A DNA stretch of 64,000 nt from [Mycobacterium] stephanolepidis (GCF_002356335.1 NZ_AP018165.1:2356001-2420000); one strand, 5' to 3'; counted from the first letter of the stretch, positions 9,223 through 18,973 are shown. Notes: generated by a model not told the origin, from the sequence alone. Numbers and translations are program-made.

Positions 9223-10023
9223 GTGACCAGCAGAGGGTGGAAAATTCTCGCCGCAGCACTCCTTACGGGTTCGCTGACCATGTCCGGTTGTGGTTCGCGA
9301 ACGACGTCCGATGGCAGCACAGCGGCCCCGTCGACTGGTTCGGGCCCCGCTCCCGTCCAGTTGCACGTGCTGGCCGCGGCGTCGCTGCGCAAGGCCTTCA
9401 CCGAAATCGGGAAGTCTTTCGAATCCACCCACGCGGGCACAACCGTCGAGTTCACCTTTGCGGGTTCCTCGGATCTGGTCACTCAGCTCACTCAGGGCGC
9501 CCAGGCCGACGTGCTTGCCACCGCCGACTCGGCCAACATGGACAAGGCGTGGAAGGCGCACTCGGTTGTCAATCCCGTCGACTTCGCGGCCAACACGCTC
9601 ACGATCGTCGTCGCCCCGGGTAATCCGAAGGGCATCGCGACCTTTGGAGACCTAGCGCGTCCGGGGCTGGACGTGGTGGTGTGCGCACCGCAGGTTCCGT
9701 GCGGGTCGGCCACCGCGACCGCATCCAAAGAGACTGGGGTGCAACTAAATCCGGTCAGTGAAGAATCCTCGGTGACCGATGTGCTGAACAAAGTGATCGC
9801 GGGGCAGGCCGACGCGGGTCTGGTCTACGTCACCGACGCCAAATCCGCCGGCGACAAAGTCACCGCCGTCGCATTCCCCGAGGCACGGTCGATCGTGAAC
9901 ACCTATCCCATTGCGGTGACTGCTAACTCGCGCAATCCCGAACGCGCGAACCAGTTCATCGAGACGGTCACCGGGGATGCCGGACACAAGATTCTGGCGG
10001 CGGCCGGGTTCTCTGCGCCGTGA
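9223..10023 (+). CDS. modA: Molybdate ABC transporter substrate-binding lipoprotein
   Basis: 266 residues from the GTG at 9223. A signal peptide ends in a lipobox (MSGC), so the protein is a lipoprotein outside the membrane that captures molybdate/tungstate. The core matches Mod[44 protein letters not shown], and [20 protein letters not shown]. It is the first gene of modABC; its stop overlaps the modB start by four bases. The likely consumer of the molybdenum cofactor in this window is the nitrate reductase at 13.7 kb. Confidence 0.93.
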   Translation: MTSRGWKILAAALLTGSLTMSGCGSRTTSDGSTAAPSTGSGPAPVQLHVLAAASLRKAFTEIGKSFESTHAGTTVEFTFAGSSDLVTQLTQGAQADVLATADSANMDKAWKAHSVVNPVDFAANTLTIVVAPGNPKGIATFGDLARPGLDVVVCAPQVPCGSATATASKETGVQLNPVSEESSVTDVLNKVIAGQADAGLVYVTDAKSAGDKVTAVAFPEARSIVNTYPIAVTANSRNPERANQFIETVTGDAGHKILAAAGFSAP

Positions 10024-10817
10024 CGCCGGCACCCGGTCTGCCGCGCTGGGTGTATCTGCCGGCGGCCATGGGGGCAGTGCTCATCGTGCTGCCGCTGCTG
10101 GCACTCGTGGTGAAGGCCGACTGGCCTCAGTTCCCCGCGTTGATCAGCAGCCCGGCCTCGCAGGCAGCGCTGCTGCTCAGCGTCAGGACGTGCGTGGCCA
10201 GCACGGCGTTGTGCCTGCTGCTGGGTGTCCCACTGGCCATCGTGCTGGCCCGTGGACCGGCCTGGCTCACTCGGCTGCTGCGCCCGTTGATTCTGTTGCC
10301 TCTGGTGCTGCCGCCGGTGGTCGGCGGCATCGCGCTGCTCTACGCCTTCGGCAAGCTCGGCCTACTCGGCCACTACCTGGATGCCGCAGGAATCCGCATA
10401 GCGTTTTCCACTACCGCCGTGGTGCTGGCGCAGACCTTCGTGTCCTTGCCGTTTCTGGTCATAAGCCTTGAGGGCGCACTGGCGACGACGGGGGAGCGCT
10501 ATGACCATGTGGCGGCAAGTCTGGGCGCACCACCGACCACCGTGCTGCGGCGGGTGTCGCTGCCGCTGGTGATGCCGGCGCTGGTCTCGGGCACGGTGTT
10601 GGCCTTCGCACGTTCACTGGGTGAATTCGGGGCCACCCTGACCTTCGCGGGCTCGCGGCAGGGGGTCACTCGCACGCTGCCGCTGGAGATCTATCTGCAG
10701 CGCGAATCCGATGCGCAATCGGCCGTGGCGCTCTCACTGCTGCTGGTGGCGGTGGCGGCGGTGGTGCTGGCCGTGGTGGGGGCCCGGGCCTGGCGCCGCG
10801 ATGGGTGGCGGCGATGA
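10020..10817 (+). CDS. modB: Molybdate ABC transporter permease
   Basis: 265 residues with a GTG start overlapping modA. About six membrane spans are visible (for example [19 protein letters not shown] and the final [17 protein letters not shown]). The cytoplasmic coupling loop EAA-like motif reads [27 protein letters not shown], and the ModB-typical [15 protein letters not shown] is present. It forms the membrane channel with ModC. Confidence 0.94.
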   Translation: MTPAPGLPRWVYLPAAMGAVLIVLPLLALVVKADWPQFPALISSPASQAALLLSVRTCVASTALCLLLGVPLAIVLARGPAWLTRLLRPLILLPLVLPPVVGGIALLYAFGKLGLLGHYLDAAGIRIAFSTTAVVLAQTFVSLPFLVISLEGALATTGERYDHVAASLGAPPTTVLRRVSLPLVMPALVSGTVLAFARSLGEFGATLTFAGSRQGVTRTLPLEIYLQRESDAQSAVALSLLLVAVAAVVLAVVGARAWRRDGWRR

Positions 10818-11881
10818 GTGAATTGCGATTCGACGCCGGACATTCCGGTCGGGGTGTACACGCCGCATTCACCGTGGCGCCCGGGGAGACCTTGGCGATC
10901 GTCGGCCCCAATGGCGCCGGTAAGTCCACATTGCTCGGGCTCATCGCGGGACTGCTGCGACCCGACTCCGGTGAAATCCGCCTCGGCGATCACGTGCTGA
11001 CGAACTGTGCCACCGGCACTTTCGTCCCGACCCACCGGCGACGCACGGCGCTTCTGCTGCAGGAAGCCTTGTTGTTCCCGCACCTGACCGTCGCGAGCAA
11101 CGTCCAGTTCGGGATGCGCGCCCGGCATCGAGACGAGGTGCCTGCCCTGCGCGATCGCTGGCTCGAGTCGGTCGGCGCACGCGATCTTGCCCGACGCCGG
11201 CCCGGTGAACTGTCCGGGGGACAGGCGCAGCGGGTGGCGATCGCCCGCGCCTTGGCCACCGAACCCGACCTGGTGCTGCTCGACGAACCTCTCGCAGGCC
11301 TCGATGCCGCAAGCGCGCCGGACATCCGGGCATTGCTGGGCCGAGTGCTGGGCGGCGGCGGCCAGAGCGCCCTGATCGTTACGCACGACATCATGGATGC
11401 CGTCGCCATCGCCGACCGGGTGATGGTTCTGGACGGCGGCCGCATCGCCGAGCAGGGGGAGACCGCGACCGTATTGGCCCGCCCGACCAGCAAGTTTGGT
11501 GCCCGGTTCGCCGGCGTGAACCTGGTCGCCGGCGCCGTGGGCTCGGACGGCGCCCTGCACGCGGACGGCATCGTCATCCACGGCGTATGGTCCGGCGCCG
11601 GCAGTCCCGCGCCGGGGCAGCATGCCGTCGCGGTGTTCGGACCACGTGCGGTGGGCGTGCATCTGTCTCCGCCGGGCGGCAGTCCGCGCAACGTCATCGC
11701 GGTATCCGTCTCGACCCTGAGCGCTCATGGCGACAGCGTGGTTGTAACGGCAACCGCGGGGCCCGCGATATTCACGGCACACATCACCGCGGCCGCCGCG
11801 GCAGAGCTAAAGCTGGCACCCGAGAAGTCGGCATACTTTGCCGTGAAGGCTCATGAGGTCGTCATTCAGGCGGCGCAATAG
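10814..11881 (+). CDS. modC: Molybdate ABC transporter ATP-binding protein
   Basis: 355 residues from the ATG at 10814, which overlaps the modB stop (ATGA); an in-frame GTG at 10805 is possible but less likely. Walker A GPNGAGKS is at residues 31-38, the signature [15 protein letters not shown] near 131, and Walker B LLLDEP follows. The C-terminal third (from about residue 235) is the molybdate-binding MOBE/TOBE regulatory domain expected of ModC. Confidence 0.94.
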   Translation: MSELRFDAGHSGRGVHAAFTVAPGETLAIVGPNGAGKSTLLGLIAGLLRPDSGEIRLGDHVLTNCATGTFVPTHRRRTALLLQEALLFPHLTVASNVQFGMRARHRDEVPALRDRWLESVGARDLARRRPGELSGGQAQRVAIARALATEPDLVLLDEPLAGLDAASAPDIRALLGRVLGGGGQSALIVTHDIMDAVAIADRVMVLDGGRIAEQGETATVLARPTSKFGARFAGVNLVAGAVGSDGALHADGIVIHGVWSGAGSPAPGQHAVAVFGPRAVGVHLSPPGGSPRNVIAVSVSTLSAHGDSVVVTATAGPAIFTAHITAAAAAELKLAPEKSAYFAVKAHEVVIQAAQ

Positions 11882-12048
11882 CTGGGGACGGGGATTTCGG
11901 TCGCCTTTGAGAGGAAACCTATGTTTGCTTCTGGTCAGCCAAACCCCTTGCCACCGCATCGAATGATCGCAAAGTGGTGTCGACGGCAACTGTCCGTAAA
12001 TCGGGCGCGCCGATTGCCGGATACGCTTGCACGTGCAGGACAAAACGG

Positions 12049-12054
12049 TACGTT
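12049..12054 (+). promoter_or_regulatory. -10 box of leaderless apa
   Basis: TACGTT followed by 7 bases and the ATG at 12062, with no ribosome binding site. It lies within the 180-base gap after modC. Confidence 0.5.
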
Positions 12055-12061
12055 CATTGGC

Positions 12062-13066
12062 ATGCAGCAACCACGGGCAACTTTGGCCGCCAAGCGGGTA
12101 CAACGGGCGCGGGTGATGGCAGCTGCCGTCGCCGTGGCCTCGCTGTCGGGGGCAGGGGCGATAACGCTTGTCGCCGGGCCGGTTGATCAGTCGCCGACGT
12201 CGGTACGCACGGCGGATATCAATCTGGTGACCACCGATGCGCCGCCGCCACCGGCAACGCCCGCCCCTGGCCAACCGGCACCCAATCCGGAGACTCCGAC
12301 GACCGTGACGACACCTCCGGCGTCACCTCCGCCCGGTACTGCCGCGCCCAGCACACCGCCCGCACCCGGAGCGCCGGCAGATGCCGGGCGCGTCAACAAT
12401 GACCAGGGTGGATTCAGTTATGTTGTGCCGCAAGGCTGGGCGCCATCGGATGCGCGCAGACTGACATACGGTTCGGCGCTGCTGACCAACCCGGCGGCAC
12501 CAAACGGCAGCATCTTGCTGGGTCGCCTTGATCTGAAGCTCTTCGCGGGTGCCGAGCCCGACAACCAGAAGGCCGCGCGCAGGCTCGCTTCGGATATGGG
12601 TGAGTTCTTCATGCCGTATCCGGGCAACCGCGTCAACCAGGAAGATCAGAGCTTCGAGGTGGCGGGTATGCCCGCGGCGTCCTCGTACTACGAGGTGAAG
12701 TTCGACGATGCCGCCAAGGAGCCCGGTCAGATCTGGGCCGCAGCCGTGGGCAAGGGCAAGGATCGTTGGTTTATCGTGTGGCTCGGTACCGCGGCCTCGC
12801 CGGTGGACAAGGGAGTGGCGAAGGCTCTCACCGATTCGGTTCGTCCGTGGACCCCACCGACGCCGCCCGCCGGACAGCCCGCTGATCCCAACCAGCCGCC
12901 GCCCGCGCCGGCCGACCCGAATCAGCCCGCGCCTGCGCCCGCCGATCCCAACCAGCCACCGGCTCCGGCGGCTCCCGCGGCACCGGCACCCGAACCTGCC
13001 GCTCCGGGGCAGCCCGTGCCACCGCCGCCTCCCGCGGCGCCGGCAGCACCCGGGGTCCCCGTCTAG
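12062..13066 (+). CDS. apa: Alanine/proline-rich secreted protein Apa (fibronectin attachment protein)
   Basis: 334 residues from the ATG at 12062; the frame is open further upstream but a -10 box immediately precedes this ATG. An N-terminal hydrophobic export segment (about residues 18-42) is followed by a Pro/Ala/Thr-rich stretch, a folded core (about residues 115-265) with GGFSYVVPQGW, SDMGEFFMPYPGNRVNQE and RWFIVWLGTAASPVDKG, and a second long Pro/Ala tail with repeats of the DPNQPP type. This is the architecture of M. tuberculosis Apa (Rv1860, MPT32/45-47 kDa), a secreted, mannosylated, fibronectin-binding glycoprotein. The position after modC is conserved. Confidence 0.9.
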   Translation: MQQPRATLAAKRVQRARVMAAAVAVASLSGAGAITLVAGPVDQSPTSVRTADINLVTTDAPPPPATPAPGQPAPNPETPTTVTTPPASPPPGTAAPSTPPAPGAPADAGRVNNDQGGFSYVVPQGWAPSDARRLTYGSALLTNPAAPNGSILLGRLDLKLFAGAEPDNQKAARRLASDMGEFFMPYPGNRVNQEDQSFEVAGMPAASSYYEVKFDDAAKEPGQIWAAAVGKGKDRWFIVWLGTAASPVDKGVAKALTDSVRPWTPPTPPAGQPADPNQPPPAPADPNQPAPAPADPNQPPAPAAPAAPAPEPAAPGQPVPPPPPAAPAAPGVPV

Positions 13067-13130
13067 CTCTTGGCGAGTTCTGCTCACCCATTTCGCGGTG
13101 AGCGTTGACGGTGTGTGTCGGTGAAGATTT

Positions 13131-13171
13131 GATTGGGTGCGCCCACGCGATCAGCGTGGGCGCACCCAATC
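13131..13171. terminator. Long perfect hairpin after apa
   Basis: An 18-bp perfect stem (13131-13148 with 13154-13171) around a 5-base loop, in the gap between the converging apa and glsB-like genes. There is no U-tract, as is usual for mycobacterial terminators. It could serve both strands. Confidence 0.8.
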
Positions 13172-13214
13172 GACGCATTGTGTTCGCCGGGAAAGTGCCG
13201 CTTACGGGCGGCGC

Positions 13215-13490
13215 CTAGCTCTTGGTTTTTCCGGCAATGAACTTGTAGACGACCAGCAGAATTACCGCGCCGACCAGTGCTCCGAGGAAGGCGTGATTGA
13301 TCGGCGGGGTAACCGTGAATTTGTGAGGGGCGAACACCAGACTTCCCAGGGTGCCGCCGACGTAACCACCGACAATGCCCAGCAACGCTGTCACTATCCA
13401 GCCGAAGTTCTCCTTGCCAGGCACGATCAACCGGGCGATCCAGCCGACGATCAGGCCAAGAATGATCATCCAAATGATGTTCAACACCAT
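13215..13490 (-). CDS. GlsB/YeaQ/YmgE-family stress membrane protein
   Basis: 91 residues with three hydrophobic segments and the family pattern IIWMIILGLIVGWIARLIVPG and GIVGGYVGGTLG. The ATG has AAGGAG upstream. It corresponds to Rv1861 in position. Family members are small transglycosylase-associated or stress-induced membrane proteins of unclear biochemistry. Confidence 0.85.
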   Translation of the reverse strand: MVLNIIWMIILGLIVGWIARLIVPGKENFGWIVTALLGIVGGYVGGTLGSLVFAPHKFTVTPPINHAFLGALVGAVILLVVYKFIAGKTKS

Positions 13491-13697
13491 GTCTAGCTCC
13501 TTCGAGGATGCGTACTGAGGAAACGAGCGTCGACCCGCTGCTGATGCTAGTGGAACACTTCGTCCGTCGGCCCTCTAACGGCGCGTTGCAGGGAGATGTC
13601 GTTCTCACGCTCCGCGGATCGGTGCGGTGAGGACGCCGTGACAGCCGGATAACCTCGGCGGAAGAATTCGGGAATCTGACTCGCTCACCATGACGGG

Positions 13698-16600
13698 GTG
13701 ACCGAACTCAGCGTGTCGCCCACCGCGCGCCGTGCCGCCTGCTCGTATTGCGGTGTCGGCTGCGGTGTGGTGGTGCGGGCCGAGACGAGTTCGGCGGGTC
13801 CGGTCACCATCGCAACCGTCGAGGGCGATGCCCTGCACCCAAGCAATCAAGGACGCCTGTGCACCAAAGGTGCCACGCACGCCCAGCTGATGGCCGCCGA
13901 CGGACGCATGACGACGGCGCATATCCGCCCCGCACGCGGGCAGGAGCCGGTTCCGGCCCCCCTAGCTGCGACGACCGCCGAGGCGGGCAGGCGATTACGC
14001 CACATCCTCGACACCCATGGACCCGATGCGATCGCCCTGTACGTATCCGGCCAGATGAGCCTGGAGGCGCAGTATCTCGCCAATAAGCTCGCCAAGGGCT
14101 ATATCCGGACCACACAGATCGAATCAAACTCGCGACTCTGCATGGCCAGTGCGGGAACCGGATACACCCAATCATTGGGAGCCGACGGGCCCCCCGGGTC
14201 GTATTCCGATATCGAGCAGAGCGATCTGTTCCTGGTCATGGGTGCGAACATGGCCGACTGCCATCCGATTCTGTTCCTGCGCATGGCCGATCGGCTTGGT
14301 AGCGGAGCGCGGCTGATCGTGGTCGATCCCCGCCGCAACGCCACGGCCGAACGCGCCGACCTGTTCCTGCAGATCACCCCCGGCACCGACCTGGCGCTGC
14401 TCAACGGACTGCTGCATCTGCTGGTGGAGAACGGGGATATCGACTCCGGATTCATCGCCGAGCACACCGAGGGCTGGGCGGGGATGCCGGAGTTCCTCGA
14501 CGGTTACCCGCCCTCGGCCGTCGCGGCTATCACGGGCCTGGCCGAGGACGATATCCGCACCGCTGCCCGGTGGATCGGGGAGGCGCGCGAATGGATGACG
14601 TTGTGGACGATGGGCCTCAACCAGAGCACTCATGGGACCTGGAACACCAACGCGATCTGCAATCTGCATCTGGCCACCGGTGCCATCTGCCGCTCCGGTA
14701 GTGGACCGTTCTCGCTGACCGGCCAACCGAATGCGATGGGCGGCAGGGAAATGGGTTACATGGGCCCGGGGTTGCCGGGACAGCGCTCGGTGAAGTCCGT
14801 CGCCGATCGAGAATTCGTCGAGCGGCACTGGCGGCTGGCGCCCGGTTCCATCCGCGAGGAGTTCGGCACCGGCACCGTGGACATGTTCACCCAGATGGCG
14901 GCCGGTGATATCAAGGCATGCTGGATCATCTGCACCAATCCGGTTGCCTCGGTGGCTAATCGGCAGAATGTGATCGACGGACTGCGCCGGGCGGAGCTGG
15001 TGATCAGCCAGGATGCCTTCTTTACGACGGCCACCAATGATTACGCCGATGTGCTCCTGCCCGCCGCGCTGTGGGCCGAAGCAGATGGCGTATCGGTCAA
15101 CTCGGAGCGCACGGTAACGCTGACCAACCGGGCCGCCGACCCGCCGGGGGATGCGCAGCCCGACTGGCGCCTGATATGCGATGTCGCCATCGCGATGGGG
15201 TTCGGCGACGGTTTCGACTACTCGTCAAGCGAGGAGATTTTCGAGGAGATCCGAGGATTCTGGAATCCACGGACCGGATACGACATGCGTGGGGCGAGCT
15301 ATGCGCGGCTGCGGCAGGGCCCCGTGCAATGGCCTTGTCCACCCGAAGATTCGGGGGAGCGGAATCCGATTCGCTATCTCAACGACGGAGTCAGCCAGGG
15401 TCTGCATGTCGGCGAGGACGGCACCATTCCGCGGCTGGCGTTCCCGACCCCGTCGCGGCGGGCGGTGTTCCACGCCCGTGCCCACCGGGACCCCGCGGAA
15501 ACTCCCGGTGACGGGTACCCCATGGTCCTCAACACCGGTCGTTTGCAACATCATTGGCATACCCTGACCAAAACCGGTCGCATCAAGACACTCGAGCGGC
15601 TCCATCCGTCCCCCTTTGTGGAGATCCACCCTCGCGACGCCGTGACCCTCGGCATCGTCGAGGGCGATATCGTCGATATCGCCTCGCGGCGCGGGACCGC
15701 CGAACTCCCGGCGATCATCAGCGACAGAGTCAAACCCGGCAGCTGCTTTGCGCCCTTTCACTGGAACGACGTTCAGGGTCCCGGACTGGCGATCAACGCG
15801 GTGACCAACGACGCCGTCGACCCCGATTCGCTACAGCCCGAGTTCAAGGTCAGCGCGGTGATGCTGCGTCCCACGGGACGAACTGTTGTCCACGAGGTGC
15901 CCGATAGGACGGCACAAGCATTGGGCGACATAGCAATTCTGTGGACATCGCAGACCGGCAACGCCGAGACCGCAGCCACCTCGGTGCACAGCATGCTCAC
16001 GGCAGCGGGAATCTCCGCCACACTCACCGCGATGGACGACTGCGCCCCCGAAGATCTCGGCGAGGTTCGAACGGCCGTGCTCATCGCCAGCAGCTTCGGC
16101 GAGGGCGGCCCACCCGATAACGGTGCGCAATTCTGGTCCGCGCTGTCCGGAGAGACCAAGCCCTTGAACCACATGCGTTATGCGGTGCTGGGGTTCGGTG
16201 ACCGGGCGTACGCGGATTTCTGTGGACATGCCAAGGCGCTCGACGCCCGGCTGCACCAGCTCGGCGCCATCCCGGTGCTGGCGCGGGTAGACGGTGAGGC
16301 CAATGACCGAGGGCTACTCGCGGCCTGGACCGCGGACCTGCTGGAGGCAATCGGGGCTGGCGCCGACGCCGGCACCGAGGCGGTCAGACGATTGCGCAGC
16401 GAGGGGCTGCCAGCGGTCGCGCCGGACCGTTTCACCCGCGACGCGCCCATTCTGGCGGCGTTGTCGCATAACGAGGTCCTCTCAGCGCCTGGCTCCGGCA
16501 AGGAGGTACGGCGCATCGAGTTCGACCTGACCGGCCACGATGTGGACTACTCGGTGGGCGATGCTCTTGGCGTCTATCCGACGAACCGTGAGGAAGATGT

Positions 16601-17546
16601 CCAACGCTGGCTCACTGCAACAGGTTTCGATGCGGAGCTGCCGATCGCAATCGACGGGGGCGAGCTGCCGCTGGCTACCGCGCTCGCCGGCCACTACGAC
16701 ATCTGTCGCGTCACCGACGACCTGCTGCGTTTCGTCGCAGAGCGGCGTGGCGACAAACCGGCCACCAAGCTGTTACGCGGCCCCGACACCGCGACGCGCG
16801 AGCGGTGGCTGCAGGGTCGCAATGCCCTCGACGTGCTTCGCGAGTTTCCGGTCCGTGCCGGTATCGATGAGTGGCAACAGGTTCTGATCCGACTCACCCC
16901 ACGCCAGTACTCGATCTCCTCGAGCCCCTTGGTCAGTCCGAAATCCATCGCGTTGACGGTGTCCATCGTCCGGTTCCAGGGGCCCGACGGTTCGGCCCGC
17001 GGAGGTGTGGGGTCGACCTTCCTGGCCGACCGCGCACAGCGGCTGCCCGTCCCGATCTTCCTGCAGAAATCGCCGCATTTCCGCCCACCCGATTCCTCGG
17101 ATACGCCGATGATCATGGTCGGTCCCGGAACCGGTATCGCCCCATTCCGCGGGTTCCTGCAGGAACGCCGTGCCCTGGGCCATTCCGGACCCAATTGGTT
17201 GTTCTTCGGCGACCAGCACCGCACCCAGCACTTCTACTACCGCGAGGAACTCGACGGCTTCCTGCGCGATGGCTCCCTGCGCCGACTCGATCTCGCGTTC
17301 TCGCGCGACCAACAAAAACGCATCTATGTCCAGCACCGCATGATGGAGCAGGGGGCACAGATGTGGAGGTGGCTCGCCGACGGTGCGCATCTCTACGTGT
17401 GTGGAGACGCCAGCCGGATGGCCAAGGACGTGGACAGCGCATTACTGGCCATCGCCCAGAAGCACGGGCGGATGTCGGCCGAAGAGGCTCTTGAGTTCCG
17501 TAAGGAGCTCGTCGCCGGTAAACGGTACGTCCGCGACGTGTACTGA
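13698..17546 (+). CDS. nasN: Single-polypeptide assimilatory nitrate reductase fused to a diflavin reductase (NasN type)
   Basis: 1282 residues. The N-terminal half is a molybdopterin-guanine-dinucleotide oxidoreductase of the NasA/NarB group. An iron-sulfur motif uses Cys15, Cys18, Cys22 and Cys55, and typical segments are SRLCMASAG, GQPNAMGGREMGYM and the late NTGRLQHHWHTLTKTGR. From about residue 745 a flavodoxin-like FMN domain begins (TSQTGNAE), followed by a CysJ-type FAD/NADPH reductase (RQYSISSSPL, MIMVGPGTGIAPFRGFLQER) ending in RYVRDVY. Electrons could thus pass from NADPH through FAD and FMN to the 4Fe-4S cluster and Mo within one chain, reducing nitrate to nitrite in the cytoplasm. 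A diflavin-containing monomeric nitrate reductase named NasN has been described in M. smegmatis. The GTG start is not strongly supported by an upstream site. No nitrite reductase gene is adjacent. Confidence 0.9.
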   Translation: MTELSVSPTARRAACSYCGVGCGVVVRAETSSAGPVTIATVEGDALHPSNQGRLCTKGATHAQLMAADGRMTTAHIRPARGQEPVPAPLAATTAEAGRRLRHILDTHGPDAIALYVSGQMSLEAQYLANKLAKGYIRTTQIESNSRLCMASAGTGYTQSLGADGPPGSYSDIEQSDLFLVMGANMADCHPILFLRMADRLGSGARLIVVDPRRNATAERADLFLQITPGTDLALLNGLLHLLVENGDIDSGFIAEHTEGWAGMPEFLDGYPPSAVAAITGLAEDDIRTAARWIGEAREWMTLWTMGLNQSTHGTWNTNAICNLHLATGAICRSGSGPFSLTGQPNAMGGREMGYMGPGLPGQRSVKSVADREFVERHWRLAPGSIREEFGTGTVDMFTQMAAGDIKACWIICTNPVASVANRQNVIDGLRRAELVISQDAFFTTATNDYADVLLPAALWAEADGVSVNSERTVTLTNRAADPPGDAQPDWRLICDVAIAMGFGDGFDYSSSEEIFEEIRGFWNPRTGYDMRGASYARLRQGPVQWPCPPEDSGERNPIRYLNDGVSQGLHVGEDGTIPRLAFPTPSRRAVFHARAHRDPAETPGDGYPMVLNTGRLQHHWHTLTKTGRIKTLERLHPSPFVEIHPRDAVTLGIVEGDIVDIASRRGTAELPAIISDRVKPGSCFAPFHWNDVQGPGLAINAVTNDAVDPDSLQPEFKVSAVMLRPTGRTVVHEVPDRTAQALGDIAILWTSQTGNAETAATSVHSMLTAAGISATLTAMDDCAPEDLGEVRTAVLIASSFGEGGPPDNGAQFWSALSGETKPLNHMRYAVLGFGDRAYADFCGHAKALDARLHQLGAIPVLARVDGEANDRGLLAAWTADLLEAIGAGADAGTEAVRRLRSEGLPAVAPDRFTRDAPILAALSHNEVLSAPGSGKEVRRIEFDLTGHDVDYSVGDALGVYPTNREEDVQRWLTATGFDAELPIAIDGGELPLATALAGHYDICRVTDDLLRFVAERRGDKPATKLLRGPDTATRERWLQGRNALDVLREFPVRAGIDEWQQVLIRLTPRQYSISSSPLVSPKSIALTVSIVRFQGPDGSARGGVGSTFLADRAQRLPVPIFLQKSPHFRPPDSSDTPMIMVGPGTGIAPFRGFLQERRALGHSGPNWLFFGDQHRTQHFYYREELDGFLRDGSLRRLDLAFSRDQQKRIYVQHRMMEQGAQMWRWLADGAHLYVCGDASRMAKDVDSALLAIAQKHGRMSAEEALEFRKELVAGKRYVRDVY

Positions 17547-17568
17547 CCCGTCTCGCGCTATATTCGTC

Positions 17569-17632
17569 ACGCGCGATGGATCTCGCCGGGGCCTGTCCCG
17601 AACCGCCACCGATGGCTGATAGTTCCTGTGTT
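17569..17632 (+). ncRNA. Fluoride riboswitch (crcB motif)
   Basis: Directly upstream of the first fluC gene the strand reads GCGCGATGG, then TCGCC, then a G/C-rich hairpin, then GAACCGCC and GGCTGATAGTTCCTGTG. This matches the crcB-motif consensus: an nGAUGG element closed by a short GC stem, an AACCGC strand, and a GCUGAUnnUnCCUnnG segment that pairs back as a pseudoknot. The known ligand is fluoride, and family members switch on fluoride exporters. The aptamer ends within 30 bases of the coding start, so control of translation initiation is likely. Confidence 0.8.
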
Positions 17633-17660
17633 GATGAGTCGTAACACGATGGGACCGAAT

Positions 17661-18116
17661 GTGACGGGTGCACAGCGCGAAGAGTTCGCCCGACCCCTAC
17701 ATCTGCGACCGTATGCACTGCTGTGGGTTTTTCTCGGCGGTGTGTGCGGAACCGCCTTGCGGTATTGGTTCGAGAAGATGTGGCCGGCTACGGGCGGGTC
17801 CTGGCCCTGGGGGACCTTCGCGGTGAACCTGACCGGAGCGTTCATCCTCGGGGCGCTGTTGGAAACCCTCACACTGCTGGGCCCGGACGGCGGTTGGCGC
17901 CAACGTGCCCGGTTGTTTGTCGGTACGGGTATCTGCGGCGCCTTCACCACCTACAGCGCATTCGCCCTGGAGATCAGCACTCTCGCCCGCAACGGATTTG
18001 CGGGTCTGGGCGTCGGGTATGCGCTGGTCAGCATCGCGGCCGGTCTGGCCGCCGCCATGGCCGGGATAGCTGCCGCCGCCACGGTCCTGGGGCGGTACTC
18101 GGGAGGTTCCGCGTGA
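17661..18116 (+). CDS. crcB: Fluoride ion channel CrcB/FluC, first subunit
   Basis: 151 residues from the GTG at 17661, which has GGGA 6 bases upstream; ATGs at 17634 and 17649 are in frame but have no site and the first sits at the riboswitch edge. Four membrane segments are visible. Family motifs are GGVCGTALRYW near residue 25 and GICGAFTTYSAFALE near 98 (the TTYS/TTFS fluoride path), with an Asn in AVNLTGAF. FluC lets fluoride leave the cytoplasm passively. The stop overlaps the second fluC start by four bases; Gram-positive FluC channels often occur as such pairs. Confidence 0.9.
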   Translation: MTGAQREEFARPLHLRPYALLWVFLGGVCGTALRYWFEKMWPATGGSWPWGTFAVNLTGAFILGALLETLTLLGPDGGWRQRARLFVGTGICGAFTTYSAFALEISTLARNGFAGLGVGYALVSIAAGLAAAMAGIAAAATVLGRYSGGSA

Positions 18117-18484
18117 CGGTTATCGCAGTGATCCTCGCCGGGGCTTTGGGTGCGGTAGCGCGCTTCGTCGTCGATTCCCTCATCAAACATCGCCGTACCT
18201 TCCGCTTCCCGTGGGCAACGCTCCTCATCAACCTCAGCGGGTCGGCCCTCATCGGCATGGTGGCGGGCGCCGTGATCTTCCACCATTCGTCGTCGGCTCT
18301 GCTGGCTGTCGTGGGAACCGGGTTCTGCGGTGGCTATACGACTTTCAGCACCGCGAGCGTGGAATCGGTCAGGCTTCTCGAGCGGCGCGAATGGTCACTT
18401 GCCCTGTACAACACGTTCGGCACGCTGGTGGGCACCGTCGGGGCCTGTGTCGCGGGACTAGCGCTCGCGCGGTCGATGGCGTGA
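18113..18484 (+). CDS. crcB: Fluoride ion channel CrcB/FluC, second subunit
   Basis: 123 residues from a GTG that overlaps the previous stop. Four membrane segments, with GALGAVARFVVD, ATLLINLSGSALIG and GFCGGYTTFSTASVE as family motifs. It is divergent from its neighbour, fitting a heteromeric or specialised dual-topology pair. It is translationally coupled and therefore under the same fluoride riboswitch. Confidence 0.9.
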   Translation: MTVIAVILAGALGAVARFVVDSLIKHRRTFRFPWATLLINLSGSALIGMVAGAVIFHHSSSALLAVVGTGFCGGYTTFSTASVESVRLLERREWSLALYNTFGTLVGTVGACVAGLALARSMA

Positions 18485-18494
18485 GGATGTCACT

Positions 18495-18938
18495 ATGACC
18501 GAATCGCCCGGTGTGCACGTGGTCGTCGGATGGGACAGACATCCGCCGAGCACTGCCGCGCTGCGCTTCGGGATCGATATAGCCCGGCGACTGGGTGCCT
18601 GCGTGCATGTGGTCCACATTCTCGATATGGACGACGAGCCGATGGACATCGACACCGATAGCTGGGAAGCTCAGGCAGGCAACGCTGTTACCGCTACGGA
18701 GGCCGAGGCTGTCGAACAGCTTGCGGGTCAGGAACTGGCCTGGAAGTACCACCGCGCGCAGGGACCTGCGGCCGCCGCCCTTCTGGGTGTGGCGCAGCAG
18801 TATGAGGCGATGATGATCATTGTGGGTAGTCCGCGGGGAGGGCCGGCGTCCGCACTGGATGCGTTGCTCGGGCAGTCGGTGTCGCATGGCCTCATCGGTG
18901 CGAAGAGGGTTCCGCTCGTTCTCGTCCCCGCCACCTGA
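18495..18938 (+). CDS. Universal stress protein (UspA family)
   Basis: 147 residues, a single Usp domain. The first strand VVVGWDRHPPSTAALRFGIDIARRLGA and the C-terminal nucleotide site IVGSPRGGPASALDALLGQSVSHGLI match the family's ATP-binding pattern G-x2-G-x9-G, slightly altered. It starts 10 bases after the second fluC, with a GAGGA overlapping that gene's end, so it is probably in the same fluoride-responsive transcript. Confidence 0.85.
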   Translation: MTESPGVHVVVGWDRHPPSTAALRFGIDIARRLGACVHVVHILDMDDEPMDIDTDSWEAQAGNAVTATEAEAVEQLAGQELAWKYHRAQGPAAAALLGVAQQYEAMMIIVGSPRGGPASALDALLGQSVSHGLIGAKRVPLVLVPAT

Positions 18939-18967
18939 GGACTTTCACGGAGCGAACTTTTCTCCTG

Positions 18968-18973
18968 TAGCCT
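18968..18973 (+). promoter_or_regulatory. -10 box of leaderless GNAT-like gene 1
   Basis: TAGCCT followed by exactly 6 bases and the GTG at 18980. The paralogue at 20220 has the same arrangement. Confidence 0.55.

Noticed and set aside
13491..13697. GlnR box upstream of the nitrate reductase
   Set aside because: A GTAC...GAAAC stretch near 13511 has the wrong half-site spacing; no convincing match to the gTnAC-n6-GnAAC type was found.
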